Under the pieces are notes generated by a model. That model was not told where the DNA came from and searched no databases. It was given only the letters and a program-made list of their open reading frames with translations. A stretch of 64,000 bases of DNA from positions 1 through 64,000 of the forward strand of contig NZ_RRYT01000021.1 of the NCBI RefSeq assembly GCF_006363815.1, written 5' to 3'. The DNA comes from Thermomonospora catenispora. GTDB lineage: Bacteria > Actinomycetota > Actinomycetes > Streptosporangiales > Streptosporangiaceae. The translations under genes and the position numbers were made by a program. Every line of letters begins with the position of its first letter. Within the stretch, counting starts at the first letter, position 1. This document shows positions 9,914-22,345 of the stretch, piece after piece.

Positions 9914-10198
9914 GTGATCGCCGTTACCCGGTACCGGGTCCCCGAGGAGGAGACCGAACGGTTCGCCGCCGAGCTCGGCGCGATCCTGGAGGGCCTGGCC
10001 GCCGCCCCCGGATTCCGCGGCGGCCGGATCGGCCGCACGGTCGACGACCCCGCCCTGTGGGCACTGGTCACCGAGTGGGACGGCGCCGGTCACTACCGGC
10101 GCGCCATCGGCCTGCCCGAGGTGCGGATGCGGCTGATCCCGCTGTCGGCGCTGGCGATCGACGAGCCCGGCGCCTACGAGATCGTCGCCGCCCGCTGA
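9914..10198 (+). CDS. Antibiotic biosynthesis monooxygenase (ABM)-domain protein
   Basis: A 94-residue single-domain protein of the dimeric alpha+beta barrel fold. It begins M-I-A-V-T-R-Y-R-V and has G-F-R-G-G-R-I-G-R near 35 and L-V-T-E-W-D-G near 55, the pattern of ABM proteins in which a helix is followed by the W-containing strand. Some members oxidise quinol-like substrates or bind haem, and many have no known role. It diverges from the DUF6703 gene with only a 35-bp spacer. The GTG start appears leaderless. Confidence 0.8.
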   Translation: MIAVTRYRVPEEETERFAAELGAILEGLAAAPGFRGGRIGRTVDDPALWALVTEWDGAGHYRRAIGLPEVRMRLIPLSALAIDEPGAYEIVAAR

Positions 10199-10392
10199 CC
10201 GGGCCGCCGGCGCGGGTCGCGTCACGTCATCGACGACGTTGCCCTAAGCTGGGAGGCCTTGAGGGGAACCGGAGCCCGGGACCGTGCGGCACGGAGGGTC
10301 CGGCGTCCCCGCACCGGGGATGACAGATCGCTTCGGCCCGTTGCCGGGCGTACCAGACAGTCCCGCCGACCGCCAGCCGGATGGAGAGTTCA

Positions 10393-11778
<1,386 letters not shown>

Positions 11779-11888
11779 CCCGCTCCGCCGCGGGCGTCGG
11801 CGCCGACACCCGCGGCGGAACGTCCCCGTGCGGGCGCGTCTTCCGGTAGCGTGGCGGAGACCCGTAGGCCACCGACGGAGGGACGCAC

Positions 11889-12323
11889 ATGAGCGACCAC
11901 CGTCGCAGCCATGCCCCGGTCGACGGCGAGGCCGGCCGCCTCGCCCGTCTGCTGGTGCTGGCGCTGGGTCTGCTGGGCTTCGTGATGCTCCCCGGCGCCG
12001 GGCTCTCCTCGGCGGGGCTGGGCATCGGGATCCGCACCGGCGCCGCGCAGCAGCCGCCCGCCCACCAGACGGGGCGCGGGCGCGCCGCCGCCGCGCCCAC
12101 CGCCTCCGCCGCGGGGCAGGTCGTCGAGGAGGCCCAGGTCTGGGCGGCCCCGCCGCCGCACGCGGCGGCGCTCGCCGATCTGGCCCTGCCCGCGCACGAG
12201 GCCGGCCCGCCGGCGCCGGCCTCGTCCGGCCTCGCCGTCGTCGAGCACGGTCCGCTCGTCGCGAGTAGCGTACGGACGGCCCCGCCGCGCGGACGCGCCC
12301 CGCCGGTCTCCACGGGCCTGTGA
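11889..12323 (+). CDS. Probable ApdA-type translation-arrest peptide controlling secDF
   Basis: A 144-residue protein with one N-terminal hydrophobic segment (about 20-45) that would act as an export signal or anchor, a low-complexity Ala/Pro-rich middle, and a C-terminus ending R-G-R-A-P-P-V-S-T-G-L. The R-A-P-P motif (136-139, codons 12294-12305) a few residues before the stop is the arrest motif of ApdA/ApdP nascent peptides, which stall ribosomes upstream of secDF and are released by pulling from the export machinery. This gene sits directly upstream of secDF, and its last codons pair with the secDF ribosome site. ATG has GGAGGGA 6-8 bases upstream. A conventional gene finder would call it hypothetical. 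Strength: motif, position and RNA complementarity agree. Confidence 0.8.
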   Translation: MSDHRRSHAPVDGEAGRLARLLVLALGLLGFVMLPGAGLSSAGLGIGIRTGAAQQPPAHQTGRGRAAAAPTASAAGQVVEEAQVWAAPPPHAAALADLALPAHEAGPPAPASSGLAVVEHGPLVASSVRTAPPRGRAPPVSTGL

Positions 12324-12413
12324 GGTTCCCGTCCCGCCGGTGGCACCGGGCCTGACGCCCGCCACCGGAGTCCCGTGATCCGCCGGGGCGGCGGATCACC
12401 GTTCCCGTGGAGG
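12307..12413 (+). promoter_or_regulatory. secDF leader RNA that sequesters the ribosome binding site
   Basis: CTCCACGGG (12308-12316, in the last codons of the arrest peptide) is perfectly complementary to CCCGTGGAG (12404-12412), which includes the secDF ribosome site; U12307-G12413 adds a wobble pair. Two hairpins fold between the arms: 12337-12344 with 12361-12368 and 12375-12384 with 12390-12399. A ribosome stalled on R-A-P-P would cover about 15 bases downstream and so melt the left arm, exposing the site. Confidence 0.72.
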
Positions 12414-12417
12414 TCTT

Positions 12418-14697
12418 TTGTCCCGTCCCTTGGCATGGCGGGCGATACTCTCGCTCGCCATCATCGCCGGATCCATCTACGTCATGCTCACCCAGCCCGC
12501 CAAGCTCGGGCTGGACCTGCGCGGCGGCACGCAGATCGTGCTGGAGACCAAAGACGGCCAGAACGTCAAGGCCGACCGCGAGTCCACCGACCGCGCCCTG
12601 GAGGTGCTGCGCAAGCGGGTCGACGCCCTCGGCGTGGCCGAGTCGTCCATCGCCCGGTCGGGCGAGCGGCGCATCATCGTCGAGCTGCCCGACGTGCAGG
12701 ACCCCAAGCAGGCCGCCGAGGCCATCGGCCGCACCGCCCAGCTCACCGCGCATCCGGTGCGCACCAACGACGGCAAGCCCGGCAAGGGCGAGCAGATCCT
12801 GCCGGACGAGGACGGCAGGCCGATCATGCTCCGGCCGGCCGCGATGTCCGGCGCCCAGATCGGCTCGGCCAGCGCCGCCTTCGACCAGCAGAACGGCCTG
12901 GGCTGGTATCTGACCGTCGACTTCCGCGGCAACGGCGGCAAGATCTGGGAGAAGATCACCGCCGAGGCCGCCTGCAAGCTCGGTGACGACCGGCGGATCG
13001 CGTTCGTGCTGGACGGCAAGGTGATCTCCTCGCCGCAGGTGGAGGATTCGGTGCCCTGCAACGTGGGCATCGGCGGCGGCTCCACCCAGATCACCGGGCG
13101 GTTCACCGCCGAGTCGGCCAAGGAGCTGGCGGCGCTGATCCAGGGCGGCGCGCTGCCGGTGCCGGTGGAGGTCGTCGAGCAGCGGGTGGTCGGCCCGACC
13201 CTGGGCGAGGAGGCCATCGAGGCCAGCTGGAAGGCCGCGGTCATCGGCATCGCCCTCACCGGCCTGTTCATCGTCTGGATCTACCGGCTGCTCGGCTTCC
13301 TGGCCACCATCGCCCTGGCGGCCTACGGCGTGATCTCCTACGCCGCGCTGGTGGCGATGGGCGCCACGCTGACGCTGCCCGGCCTGGCCGGTTTCGTGCT
13401 GGCCATCGGCATGGCGGTGGACGCCAACGTGCTGGTGTTCGAACGGGCCCGTGAGGAGTACCAGCGCGCCCCGCGGCGGGGCACGCGGCCCGCCCTGGTC
13501 ATCGGGTTCCAGAAGGCCTGGTCGGCGATCGCCGACTCCAACGCCACCACCATCCTGGCGGCGGGCCTGCTGTTCTTCCTGGCCGCCGGTCCGGTGCGCG
13601 GCTTCGGCGTCACGCTGACCATCGGTGTGCTGGCCTCGCTGATCTCCGCGCTGCTGATCACCCGGGTGCTCGCCGAGTGGGCGGTCTCCCGGCGGCCGAT
13701 CGCCAAGCGCCCGGCGCTGACCGGGATCGGCGGCATCGGCCGGGTCCGCACCTGGCTGGACCGCAGGCAGCCCGACCTGATGGGCCGCCGGGCCCTGTGG
13801 CTGACGCTGTCCGGCGCGGCCGTGGCGCTGGCGCTGGCCGGCATCCTCACCCAGGGCCTCAACTACGGCATCGAGTTCACCGGCGGCCGCCAGGTCGTCT
13901 ACGACACCAGCCAGCGGATGGACATCAACGACGCCCGGAAGGCCGTCTCCGACGCCGGCTTCCCGCGCGCGGTGGTGCAGACCGCCGGCCGAGAGGGCGA
14001 CGACATCTCCGTCCGCACCGAGAAGCTCACCAACGCCGACGTCGACAAGCTGCAAAAAGCGCTGGCCGACGCCGGCGGCGGCACCGTCACCAAGGAGCGC
14101 GACGAGCTGATCGGACCCAGCCTGGGCAGCGAGCTGCGCAAGAAGGCGCTGATCGCGCTCGGGGTGGCGCTCGCCGCGCAGCTGGCCTACCTGGCGTTCC
14201 GGTTCCGGTTCACCTTCGGCGCCGGCGCGGTGCTGGCGATGTTCCACGACGTGATCATCGTGGTCGGGGTGTTCGCCTGGCTGGGCAAGCCGATCGACGG
14301 CGTGTTCCTGGCGGCGCTGCTGACCATCATCGGTTACTCGGTGAACGACTCGGTGGTGGTCTACGACCGGATCCGCGAGCTGTGGCGGAGCGAACCGGAC
14401 AAGCCGTTCGCCGAGCTCGCCAACCGGGGCTCCCTGCAGACCATCCCGCGCACCGTCAACACCGGCATGGGGGCGATCTTCATCCTGGCGGCGCTGGCGC
14501 TGCTGGGCGGCGACTCGCTGACCGACTTCGCCATCGCCCTGCTGCTGGGGATCGTGGTCGGCACCTACTCCAGCGTGTTCGTCGCGACCCCGGTCACCAT
14601 CATGCTGCAGGCCCGCAGCAAGACCCAGGCGCCCAAGCCCAAGCTCGTCAAGCGGCCGGCCCAGCGCCTGCCGGGCGACTCCGGCGCGGTGGTGTGA
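12418..14697 (+). CDS. secDF: Fused protein-export membrane protein SecDF
   Basis: A 759-residue fusion of SecD and SecF that uses the proton gradient to pull proteins out of the SecYEG channel. The SecD half has a first membrane helix, L-G-L-D-L-R-G-G-T-Q near 30, a periplasmic domain and five helices to about 430. The SecF half has G-I-E-F-T-G-G near 485 and six helices, with D-V-I-I-V-V-G-V and Y-S-V-N-D-S-V-V-V-Y-D-R-I-R-E near 615-660. Start is TTG 12418 with GTGGAGG 4 bases upstream. That site is masked in the leader RNA, so synthesis likely depends on the upstream arrest peptide. Confidence 0.95.
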   Translation: MSRPLAWRAILSLAIIAGSIYVMLTQPAKLGLDLRGGTQIVLETKDGQNVKADRESTDRALEVLRKRVDALGVAESSIARSGERRIIVELPDVQDPKQAAEAIGRTAQLTAHPVRTNDGKPGKGEQILPDEDGRPIMLRPAAMSGAQIGSASAAFDQQNGLGWYLTVDFRGNGGKIWEKITAEAACKLGDDRRIAFVLDGKVISSPQVEDSVPCNVGIGGGSTQITGRFTAESAKELAALIQGGALPVPVEVVEQRVVGPTLGEEAIEASWKAAVIGIALTGLFIVWIYRLLGFLATIALAAYGVISYAALVAMGATLTLPGLAGFVLAIGMAVDANVLVFERAREEYQRAPRRGTRPALVIGFQKAWSAIADSNATTILAAGLLFFLAAGPVRGFGVTLTIGVLASLISALLITRVLAEWAVSRRPIAKRPALTGIGGIGRVRTWLDRRQPDLMGRRALWLTLSGAAVALALAGILTQGLNYGIEFTGGRQVVYDTSQRMDINDARKAVSDAGFPRAVVQTAGREGDDISVRTEKLTNADVDKLQKALADAGGGTVTKERDELIGPSLGSELRKKALIALGVALAAQLAYLAFRFRFTFGAGAVLAMFHDVIIVVGVFAWLGKPIDGVFLAALLTIIGYSVNDSVVVYDRIRELWRSEPDKPFAELANRGSLQTIPRTVNTGMGAIFILAALALLGGDSLTDFAIALLLGIVVGTYSSVFVATPVTIMLQARSKTQAPKPKLVKRPAQRLPGDSGAVV

Positions 14698-14714
14698 CCC
14701 GCTGAACACGACGA

Positions 14715-14743
14715 GGGGCCGTGCCCGGATCGGGCACGGCCCC
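14715..14743. terminator. Strong terminator after secDF
   Basis: A 13-bp perfect stem (14715-14727 with 14731-14743) with a 3-base loop, followed by TTCGCTT. It serves secDF and probably also the convergent gene on the other side. Confidence 0.85.
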
Positions 14744-14755
14744 TTCGCTTCGCCG

Positions 14756-15073
14756 TCATTCCGCCTCGATCTGCAGGGCGGCCACCCGGGACCGGGCCTG
14801 GGACATCGCCTCGTGGTACTTGGTCTCCCACTCGGGGTCGTCGTCGGGGATGGCGGCGATCGACTGACGGCCGAACTCCACCGGCCCCCGCCCGGTGTGG
14901 ACGACCTTGCGGACGACCACCGTGGTCACCCCGTCGGCGGACGAGGTGTGCACCTCCCAGCGGGCGTCGGACTCCAGCACCCGTTCCTCGCCGCCGCCGC
15001 GGAACGCGTTGACCACCAGGGCGACGGCCAGCGCGATCACCAGCACCGTGACGAGCAGTATCAGCAGCCTCAT
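14756..15073 (-). CDS. Small membrane-anchored protein of unknown function
   Basis: A 105-residue protein starting at ATG 15073 with a GGAGGA site 4 bases upstream. It has one N-terminal membrane helix (about 2-23, very Leu/Val-rich) and a soluble extracytoplasmic part with many charged residues and no domain I recognise. It follows the SPFH gene on the same strand after 25 bp, so the two probably form an operon and may act at the same membrane site. No function can be assigned. Confidence 0.75.
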   Translation of the reverse strand: MRLLILLVTVLVIALAVALVVNAFRGGGEERVLESDARWEVHTSSADGVTTVVVRKVVHTGRGPVEFGRQSIAAIPDDDPEWETKYHEAMSQARSRVAALQIEAE

Positions 15074-15098
15074 CGGTCCTCCAGCCGCCGGAGGGGCG

Positions 15099-16091
15099 TC
15101 ACCGTCGGGGAAGCAGCGCGCCGCCGGGGTTGCCCGGCGCATAGACCGTGATGCCCTGCGGAAGCGCCTTCAACTTCTCGATCTCAGCACAGGTCGGGCA
15201 CTTGTTGTACCCGTCCTGGCGGGCCTTGTTGGCCGCCGCCTCCAGACGGGCCTGCTCGACCTTCGCCTGCGCCTCGCTGACCTGGGCGAAGGCGGCCTGC
15301 GCCCGGTCCACCGCCTCCTGCACCTTGCTGGGCAGGGACACCTTCACCAGGTTGAAGTGGATGTTGGTGAGGAAGTCGCCGCCCAGCGTGTTGCGCAGGT
15401 CGGTGGCCAGCTGCCGGTTGATGGCGTCCTGCACCTTGGCGATGTTGGCGTTGTTGCTCTGGGCCTGCACGTTCGCCCGCTGCTGCCGGGGGTTGGAGCC
15501 GGTGTTCTGCACCAGGGCGCAGGAGGAGATCAGTTCCGCGCAGCGGAAGCTGTTGATCTGGGTGCGCAGGTTGTTGTCGATCACCGGCCGGACGATCTGG
15601 TTCAGGAACGCCGTCCAGCCCTCGTCGCCCTCCCAGGCGAAGTAGGTCTTGCCGTTGGGGGCGCGGAACTTGCGGGTGCCGAACTTGTCGTCGAACTTCT
15701 TGAGCGCCTCGTGGTCGAGGTTGAGGGTGAAGTACAGCGTGCCCTCGATGCCCATGTTGACGCCGTCGCTGCTGGGGACGGTGACCACGTCCACGCCGCC
15801 GCCGCGGTCGCCCTCGCCGCGGTTGGAGGTGATGGTGTAGAAGCGCTGCTGGGCGGGGTACTTGTGCACCTTCGACCACCAGCCGGTCCACACCCGGCCC
15901 GAGCCGGGGTCGATGACCTGCCGGATCCGGGTGTTGTCGAAGAAGCCGCCGTTGCGCACGACCGCCACTTCTCCGCCGTCGGTCCGTTCGAAGCCGCGCA
16001 GCAGTCCGTTCAGGAAGGGCAGCGCGACGACCAGCAGCACGATGGCCGTTGCGATCGCACGGCCTCGGCTCATCTGAGGCGATGGCTTCAT
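15099..16091 (-). CDS. SPFH/band 7 (prohibitin-like) membrane protein
   Basis: A 330-residue protein with one N-terminal membrane helix (about 13-31) followed by a band-7 domain (about 35-260), then a helical Ala/Gln-rich segment (V-Q-E-A-V-D-R-A-Q-A-A-F) that probably assembles rings, and a short C-terminal stretch with C-P-T-C. SPFH proteins organise membrane microdomains or hold proteases and channels. It pairs with the small membrane protein encoded 25 bp downstream. The ATG start follows a short leader; an ATG six codons in (M-S-R-G-R) is an alternative. Confidence 0.85.
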   Translation of the reverse strand: MKPSPQMSRGRAIATAIVLLVVALPFLNGLLRGFERTDGGEVAVVRNGGFFDNTRIRQVIDPGSGRVWTGWWSKVHKYPAQQRFYTITSNRGEGDRGGGVDVVTVPSSDGVNMGIEGTLYFTLNLDHEALKKFDDKFGTRKFRAPNGKTYFAWEGDEGWTAFLNQIVRPVIDNNLRTQINSFRCAELISSCALVQNTGSNPRQQRANVQAQSNNANIAKVQDAINRQLATDLRNTLGGDFLTNIHFNLVKVSLPSKVQEAVDRAQAAFAQVSEAQAKVEQARLEAAANKARQDGYNKCPTCAEIEKLKALPQGITVYAPGNPGGALLPRR

Positions 16092-16462
16092 CGGGGGTGC
16101 TCCAATTCACCGGCGAATCGATCGCCGATCAGGGGGTCATCTGACAGGGGATTCACACTTCAGACGCGGAGCGAACGCGTTCGGATCCACAGTGCCACGG
16201 CGACGGCCGCCGAGAAGCGGTCCGCGCCCGCGCCGTCGGCATGGACCGGGGCGCGACCGGGGCGTGGACCGGGAGCATGGGCCGCGGGCGCTCGGCTCAT
16301 CGCGCCGAGGGCGCCGGCCGGGGGACCGGCCGGGGAGGCCGGCGGAGACGTCGACGGAGATGTCGACCGGAGCGTCGCCGGAGAGGCGTGACGATGCACG
16401 CGGCGGGACCGCCGGTGGGGGCGCGGAAGGCCGCCGCGCGGGCGGTGCGCCCCCACCGGCGG
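16092..16462. other. 371-bp intergenic region
   Basis: A GC-rich spacer between the SPFH gene and the GH15 gene, both on the minus strand. Bases near 16100-16200 should hold the SPFH promoter. The right end holds the large hairpin at 16407-16464. I see no convincing gene; the open frames here lack a ribosome site and usual codon pattern. Confidence 0.5.
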
Positions 16463-16464
16463 TC
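16407..16464 (-). terminator. 18-bp hairpin overlapping the GH15 stop codon
   Basis: Bases 16407-16424 pair perfectly with 16447-16464 across a 22-base loop. The right arm overlaps the stop codon of the GH15 gene (16463-16465), so the hairpin begins in the coding sequence. Confidence 0.75.
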
Positions 16465-18352
16465 AGGCGAAGGCGCCGGGCGGGGTCTCGGGGCACTCGG
16501 CCTGGATCACGTGCATCACCGCGTTGATCAGGGACAGATGCGTGAAGGCCTGCGGGAAGTTGCCCAGGTGCCGACCGGTGTGCGGGTCGATCTCCTCGGC
16601 GTACAGCTGCAGCGGGCTGGCGTACGACAGCAGCTTCTCGCACAGTCGCTTGGCACGATCCAGCTCGCCGATCATCACCAGCGAGCTCACCAGCCAGAAC
16701 GAGCAGATGGTGAACGTGCCCTCCTTGGAGGAGAACCCGTCGTCGGTCTCCTCGGGCCGGTAGCGCAGCACCAGGTCGTCCTCGGTTAGCTCCTCGGCGA
16801 CGGCCAGCACCGTCTCCCGGACCCGCTTGTCGTCGGGCGGCAGGAAGCCCAGCAGCGGGATCAGCAGCACCGAGGCGTCCAGGGCCTTGGTGTTGTAGTG
16901 GGCGGTGAAGACCCCCCGCTCGTCCAGCGCGTTGGCCAGCACGTCGGCGTGGATCTCATCGGCCGCCTTCTGCCAGCGCTCGGCCAGCTCGAAGTTGCCG
17001 CGGATGCGGGCCAGGCGGGCGCCCCGGTCGGCGGCCACCCAGCAGAACACCTTGGAGGAGGTGAAGTGCTGCGGCTCGCCGCGCACCTCCCACATGCCGC
17101 AGTCGGGCTTGCGCCAGTTGGCCAGCGCCTCCTCGACCTGCTTGACGATGATCTTCCACAGCCGGTCGTCGAGGCGGTCGCGGTGCCGCACGAACAGGTA
17201 GATGGAGCCGATGATGGCCCCCCACACGTCGTGCTGCGCCTGGGTGTAGGCGTCGTTGCCGATCCGCACCGGCCGCGCCCCGTCGTAGCCGCTCAGGTGG
17301 TCGAGCGTGGTCTCCGGCAGCTCCTCCCGGCCGTCCACCCCGTACATGATCTGCAGCCGCCCGTCGGCGGCCTCGGCCACGTCGGTGATGAAGTAGAAGA
17401 AGTCGTTGGCCTCCCAGTCGAAGCCGAGCGTGTAGAACGCCCACAGGGCCATGGTGGAGTCGCGGATCCACGTGTACCGGTAGTCCCAGTTGCGCTCGCC
17501 CTTGGGGGTCTCCGGCAGCGAGGTGGTGGCGGCGGCCGCCACCGCCCCGGTGGGCGCGAACGTCAGGCCCTTGAGGGTGAGGGCGCTGCGCTGCAGGTGG
17601 CTGCGCCAGGGATGGTCGGGGAACTTGCCGCGTTCCAGCCAGTGCTGCCAGTGGTGCACGGTCCACACCAGCCGCTGGTGCGCCTCTTCATAGGTCTGCG
17701 GCGGCTCGTGCTCGCTCCACGACAGCGCCACGAAGCGGGCCTCGCCCTGCTTGAGCAGGGTGCGGCCGGTGGCCAGCGAGCCCTCGAACCCGATGTTCAT
17801 GTCGGTGGTCAGCCGCAGCTGCAGGCCGTTGCCCTCGCAGACCGCCTCGTGGTAGCCCTCGCCGGTGTACCGCCAGCGGGCCGGCTTGCGGCCGTAGTCG
17901 AACACCGGCATGCAGTCCAGCCGGACCTGCACCTGGCCGTTCACGCAGCGGACCATGCGCAGCAGCACGTGGTCGGCGTCGTAGTCGGTGGGCGCCCGGC
18001 GGTGCGTGTTGGAACGCTCGGTCTCGTGGTGCCAGGGGCCCATGAGCAGCGCGTCGGTCACCACCAGCCAGCCGCCGTGGGTCCACCAGGTGGTCTCCAT
18101 CACCATGGTCCCCGGGATGTAGCGCTGGGCCGCGGGGACCTCCACCCCCGCCGGGCCGACCCGGAAGTACCCCGCGTCGCGGTCCAGGATCGACCCGAAA
18201 ACGCTGGGCGAGTCCATCCGCGGCAGGCACATCCACTCCACGTTCCCGCTCGGCGCCACCAGCGCGGTGGTCTCGCAGTCCGACAGGAAACCGTAGTCGG
18301 CGATGGGGGCGAACGGCTCGCCCGCCCTGCCCCCGGCGACCATCGGTCTCAC
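16463..18352 (-). CDS. Glycoside hydrolase family 15 (trehalase/glucoamylase-like)
   Basis: A 629-residue cytoplasmic enzyme. The N-terminal beta-sandwich (about 10-250) begins I-A-D-Y-G-F-L-S-D-C-E-T-T-A-L-V. The (alpha/alpha)6 barrel holds the general-acid region R-N-W-D-Y-R-Y-T-W-I-R-D-S near 300 and K-E-G-T-F-T-I-C-S-F-W-L-V near 560, which carries the second catalytic acid. Actinobacterial proteins of this architecture include the GH15 trehalases, so trehalose breakdown is the favoured role, but glucoamylase activity cannot be excluded. GTG 18352 has AGGAGGTG 5 bases upstream, a near-ideal site. It diverges from ppdK. Confidence 0.88.
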   Translation of the reverse strand: MRPMVAGGRAGEPFAPIADYGFLSDCETTALVAPSGNVEWMCLPRMDSPSVFGSILDRDAGYFRVGPAGVEVPAAQRYIPGTMVMETTWWTHGGWLVVTDALLMGPWHHETERSNTHRRAPTDYDADHVLLRMVRCVNGQVQVRLDCMPVFDYGRKPARWRYTGEGYHEAVCEGNGLQLRLTTDMNIGFEGSLATGRTLLKQGEARFVALSWSEHEPPQTYEEAHQRLVWTVHHWQHWLERGKFPDHPWRSHLQRSALTLKGLTFAPTGAVAAAATTSLPETPKGERNWDYRYTWIRDSTMALWAFYTLGFDWEANDFFYFITDVAEAADGRLQIMYGVDGREELPETTLDHLSGYDGARPVRIGNDAYTQAQHDVWGAIIGSIYLFVRHRDRLDDRLWKIIVKQVEEALANWRKPDCGMWEVRGEPQHFTSSKVFCWVAADRGARLARIRGNFELAERWQKAADEIHADVLANALDERGVFTAHYNTKALDASVLLIPLLGFLPPDDKRVRETVLAVAEELTEDDLVLRYRPEETDDGFSSKEGTFTICSFWLVSSLVMIGELDRAKRLCEKLLSYASPLQLYAEEIDPHTGRHLGNFPQAFTHLSLINAVMHVIQAECPETPPGAFA

Positions 18353-18510
18353 AGCCTCACCTCCTGTGTGCGTCCATGACTCCCTCGCACGGTGCTCGGG
18401 AGTGCCTCGCGCCCCGCTCCCCGGGGACGACGGATGTCTGGAATGTCCGATTGGAATAGACCACTAAACCGGGTCTGACCTGCGGAAATGCGGGCGCGAT
18501 GCAGGGGTGC

Positions 18511-18539
18511 CGAACGTTGTTCGACAAGGCGGGTACAGT
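18511..18539 (+). promoter_or_regulatory. Palindrome and -10 element upstream of ppdK
   Basis: CGAAC-GTT-GTTCG (18511-18523) is a perfect 5-bp inverted repeat, followed by TACAGT (18534-18539), a good -10 hexamer about 40 bases before the ppdK start. The palindrome lies in the spacer between -35 and -10, where a repressor would block the promoter. Confidence 0.5.
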
Positions 18540-18579
18540 CCCCGCACAAGCGTGGAATCGGAGCGTGAAGGAGCTCCTC

Positions 18580-21282
<2,703 letters not shown>

Positions 21283-21461
21283 CGGCGGCCGGCGGACGGG
21301 GAGGCGCGGCCCCCGGGCCCGAGGGGCGGCGCCTCCGGACGACGGGCGGAGGGGCGGACCGGTGCGCGCTCGGGCCGCGCCGGCCCGCCCCGCGGCCGGG
21401 AGGCGGAGAACGGGTGAACCGGGCACGTTCCAACGATCGTCCAACTAGTGTGGTCAGCCCG

Positions 21462-22211
21462 ATGACGTTGGAACGCGAACTGCCCGGAACCGAGCCCGTC
21501 GCCGACGAGCCGCAGGACACGCCGACCGAGGAGACCGAGCAGGAGGCCCCCGCCCGACGGCCTCGGCGGCCCTGGCTGTTCTGGCCCACCGCGATCGTGG
21601 TCGGACTGCTGGCGATCGCGGTGCTCACCCCGCTCGGCGCGGGCGCCCGGGTGTGGTACCAGGCCCGCCAGGACGAGCGCCCCCGGTCGGACGCCATCCT
21701 GGTGCTGGGCGCCGCGCAGTACAACGGGGTCCCCTCTCCCACGCTGCGCTGGCGGCTGGAGCACGCCGTCAAGCTCTACCGGGAGGGCGTCGCCCCCGCG
21801 ATCGTCACCGTGGGCGGCAAGCGGCCCGGCGACGTCTACACCGAGGCCGAGGCCGGCCGTCGGTGGCTGATCGACGAGCGGGGGGTCCCGGCGGACCGCG
21901 TGGTGGCCGTCCCCGCCGGCACCGACACGCTGGAGAGCATGCAGGCGGTGGGCCGGAGGTTCCGGCAGCTCGGCTGGGACTCGGTGGTGATCGTCACCGA
22001 CCCCTGGCACAGCCTGCGGTCCAAGAAGATGGCCGCCGACCAGGGACTGCGGGCCGCGGCCTCGCCGACCCGCAGCGGGCCCAGCGTGCAGACCCGCGAC
22101 ACCCAGATCAACTACATCGTCCGCGAGGCGGGCGGCTACCTGTCCTACGTCCTGTTCGGCCGCAGCGTGCGGTCCCCGGCGGAACTGCGTCCCTCGAAGA
22201 CGCCGAACTGA
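21462..22211 (+). CDS. YdcF-like DUF218 membrane protein
   Basis: A 249-residue protein with a Glu/Pro-rich cytoplasmic N-terminus, one membrane helix (about 42-65) and an extracytoplasmic DUF218 domain: A-I-L-V-L-G-A-A-Q-Y-N-G-V-P-S-P near 82, T-V-G-G-K-R near 120 and V-T-D-P-W-H-S-L-R near 180. Family members (ElyC, SanA, YdcF) are linked to envelope integrity and polysaccharide precursor metabolism; the reaction is not settled. ATG 21462 lies ten bases after TAGTGT; an in-frame GTG at 21450 is an alternative. The gene ends inside the inverted repeat at 22209. Confidence 0.88.
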   Translation: MTLERELPGTEPVADEPQDTPTEETEQEAPARRPRRPWLFWPTAIVVGLLAIAVLTPLGAGARVWYQARQDERPRSDAILVLGAAQYNGVPSPTLRWRLEHAVKLYREGVAPAIVTVGGKRPGDVYTEAEAGRRWLIDERGVPADRVVAVPAGTDTLESMQAVGRRFRQLGWDSVVIVTDPWHSLRSKKMAADQGLRAAASPTRSGPSVQTRDTQINYIVREAGGYLSYVLFGRSVRSPAELRPSKTPN

Positions 22212-22235
22212 CACGTCATATCTGACGTCATGTCA
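22209..22235. promoter_or_regulatory. Inverted repeat at the DUF218 end, upstream of dgt
   Basis: TGACACGTCA and TGACGTCATGTCA form an imperfect inverted repeat around TATC: TGACA pairs with TGTCA and CGTCA with TGACG. It begins on the DUF218 stop codon and lies 111 bp before dgt. It could be an operator or a weak terminator. Confidence 0.4.
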
Positions 22236-22345
22236 CAGGTAGGGCTTAACCTGACCAATCCCGTTGCTTCGCGATAAAGGCAGACGGAGGGTCGGCTCAC
22301 CCTGTTCGGTGGGTATGAGTCGTTCCCCGGGATGGGCAGGACCCT

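Noticed and set aside
10199-10392. T-box riboswitch in the glyS leader
   Set aside because: I found no convincing T-box core sequence and no specifier hairpin followed by an antiterminator in the 180-bp leader.
18511-18523. LexA SOS box before ppdK
   Set aside because: The SOS box needs CGAAC-N4-GTTCG; here the centre has three bases, and ppdK is not a DNA-repair gene.
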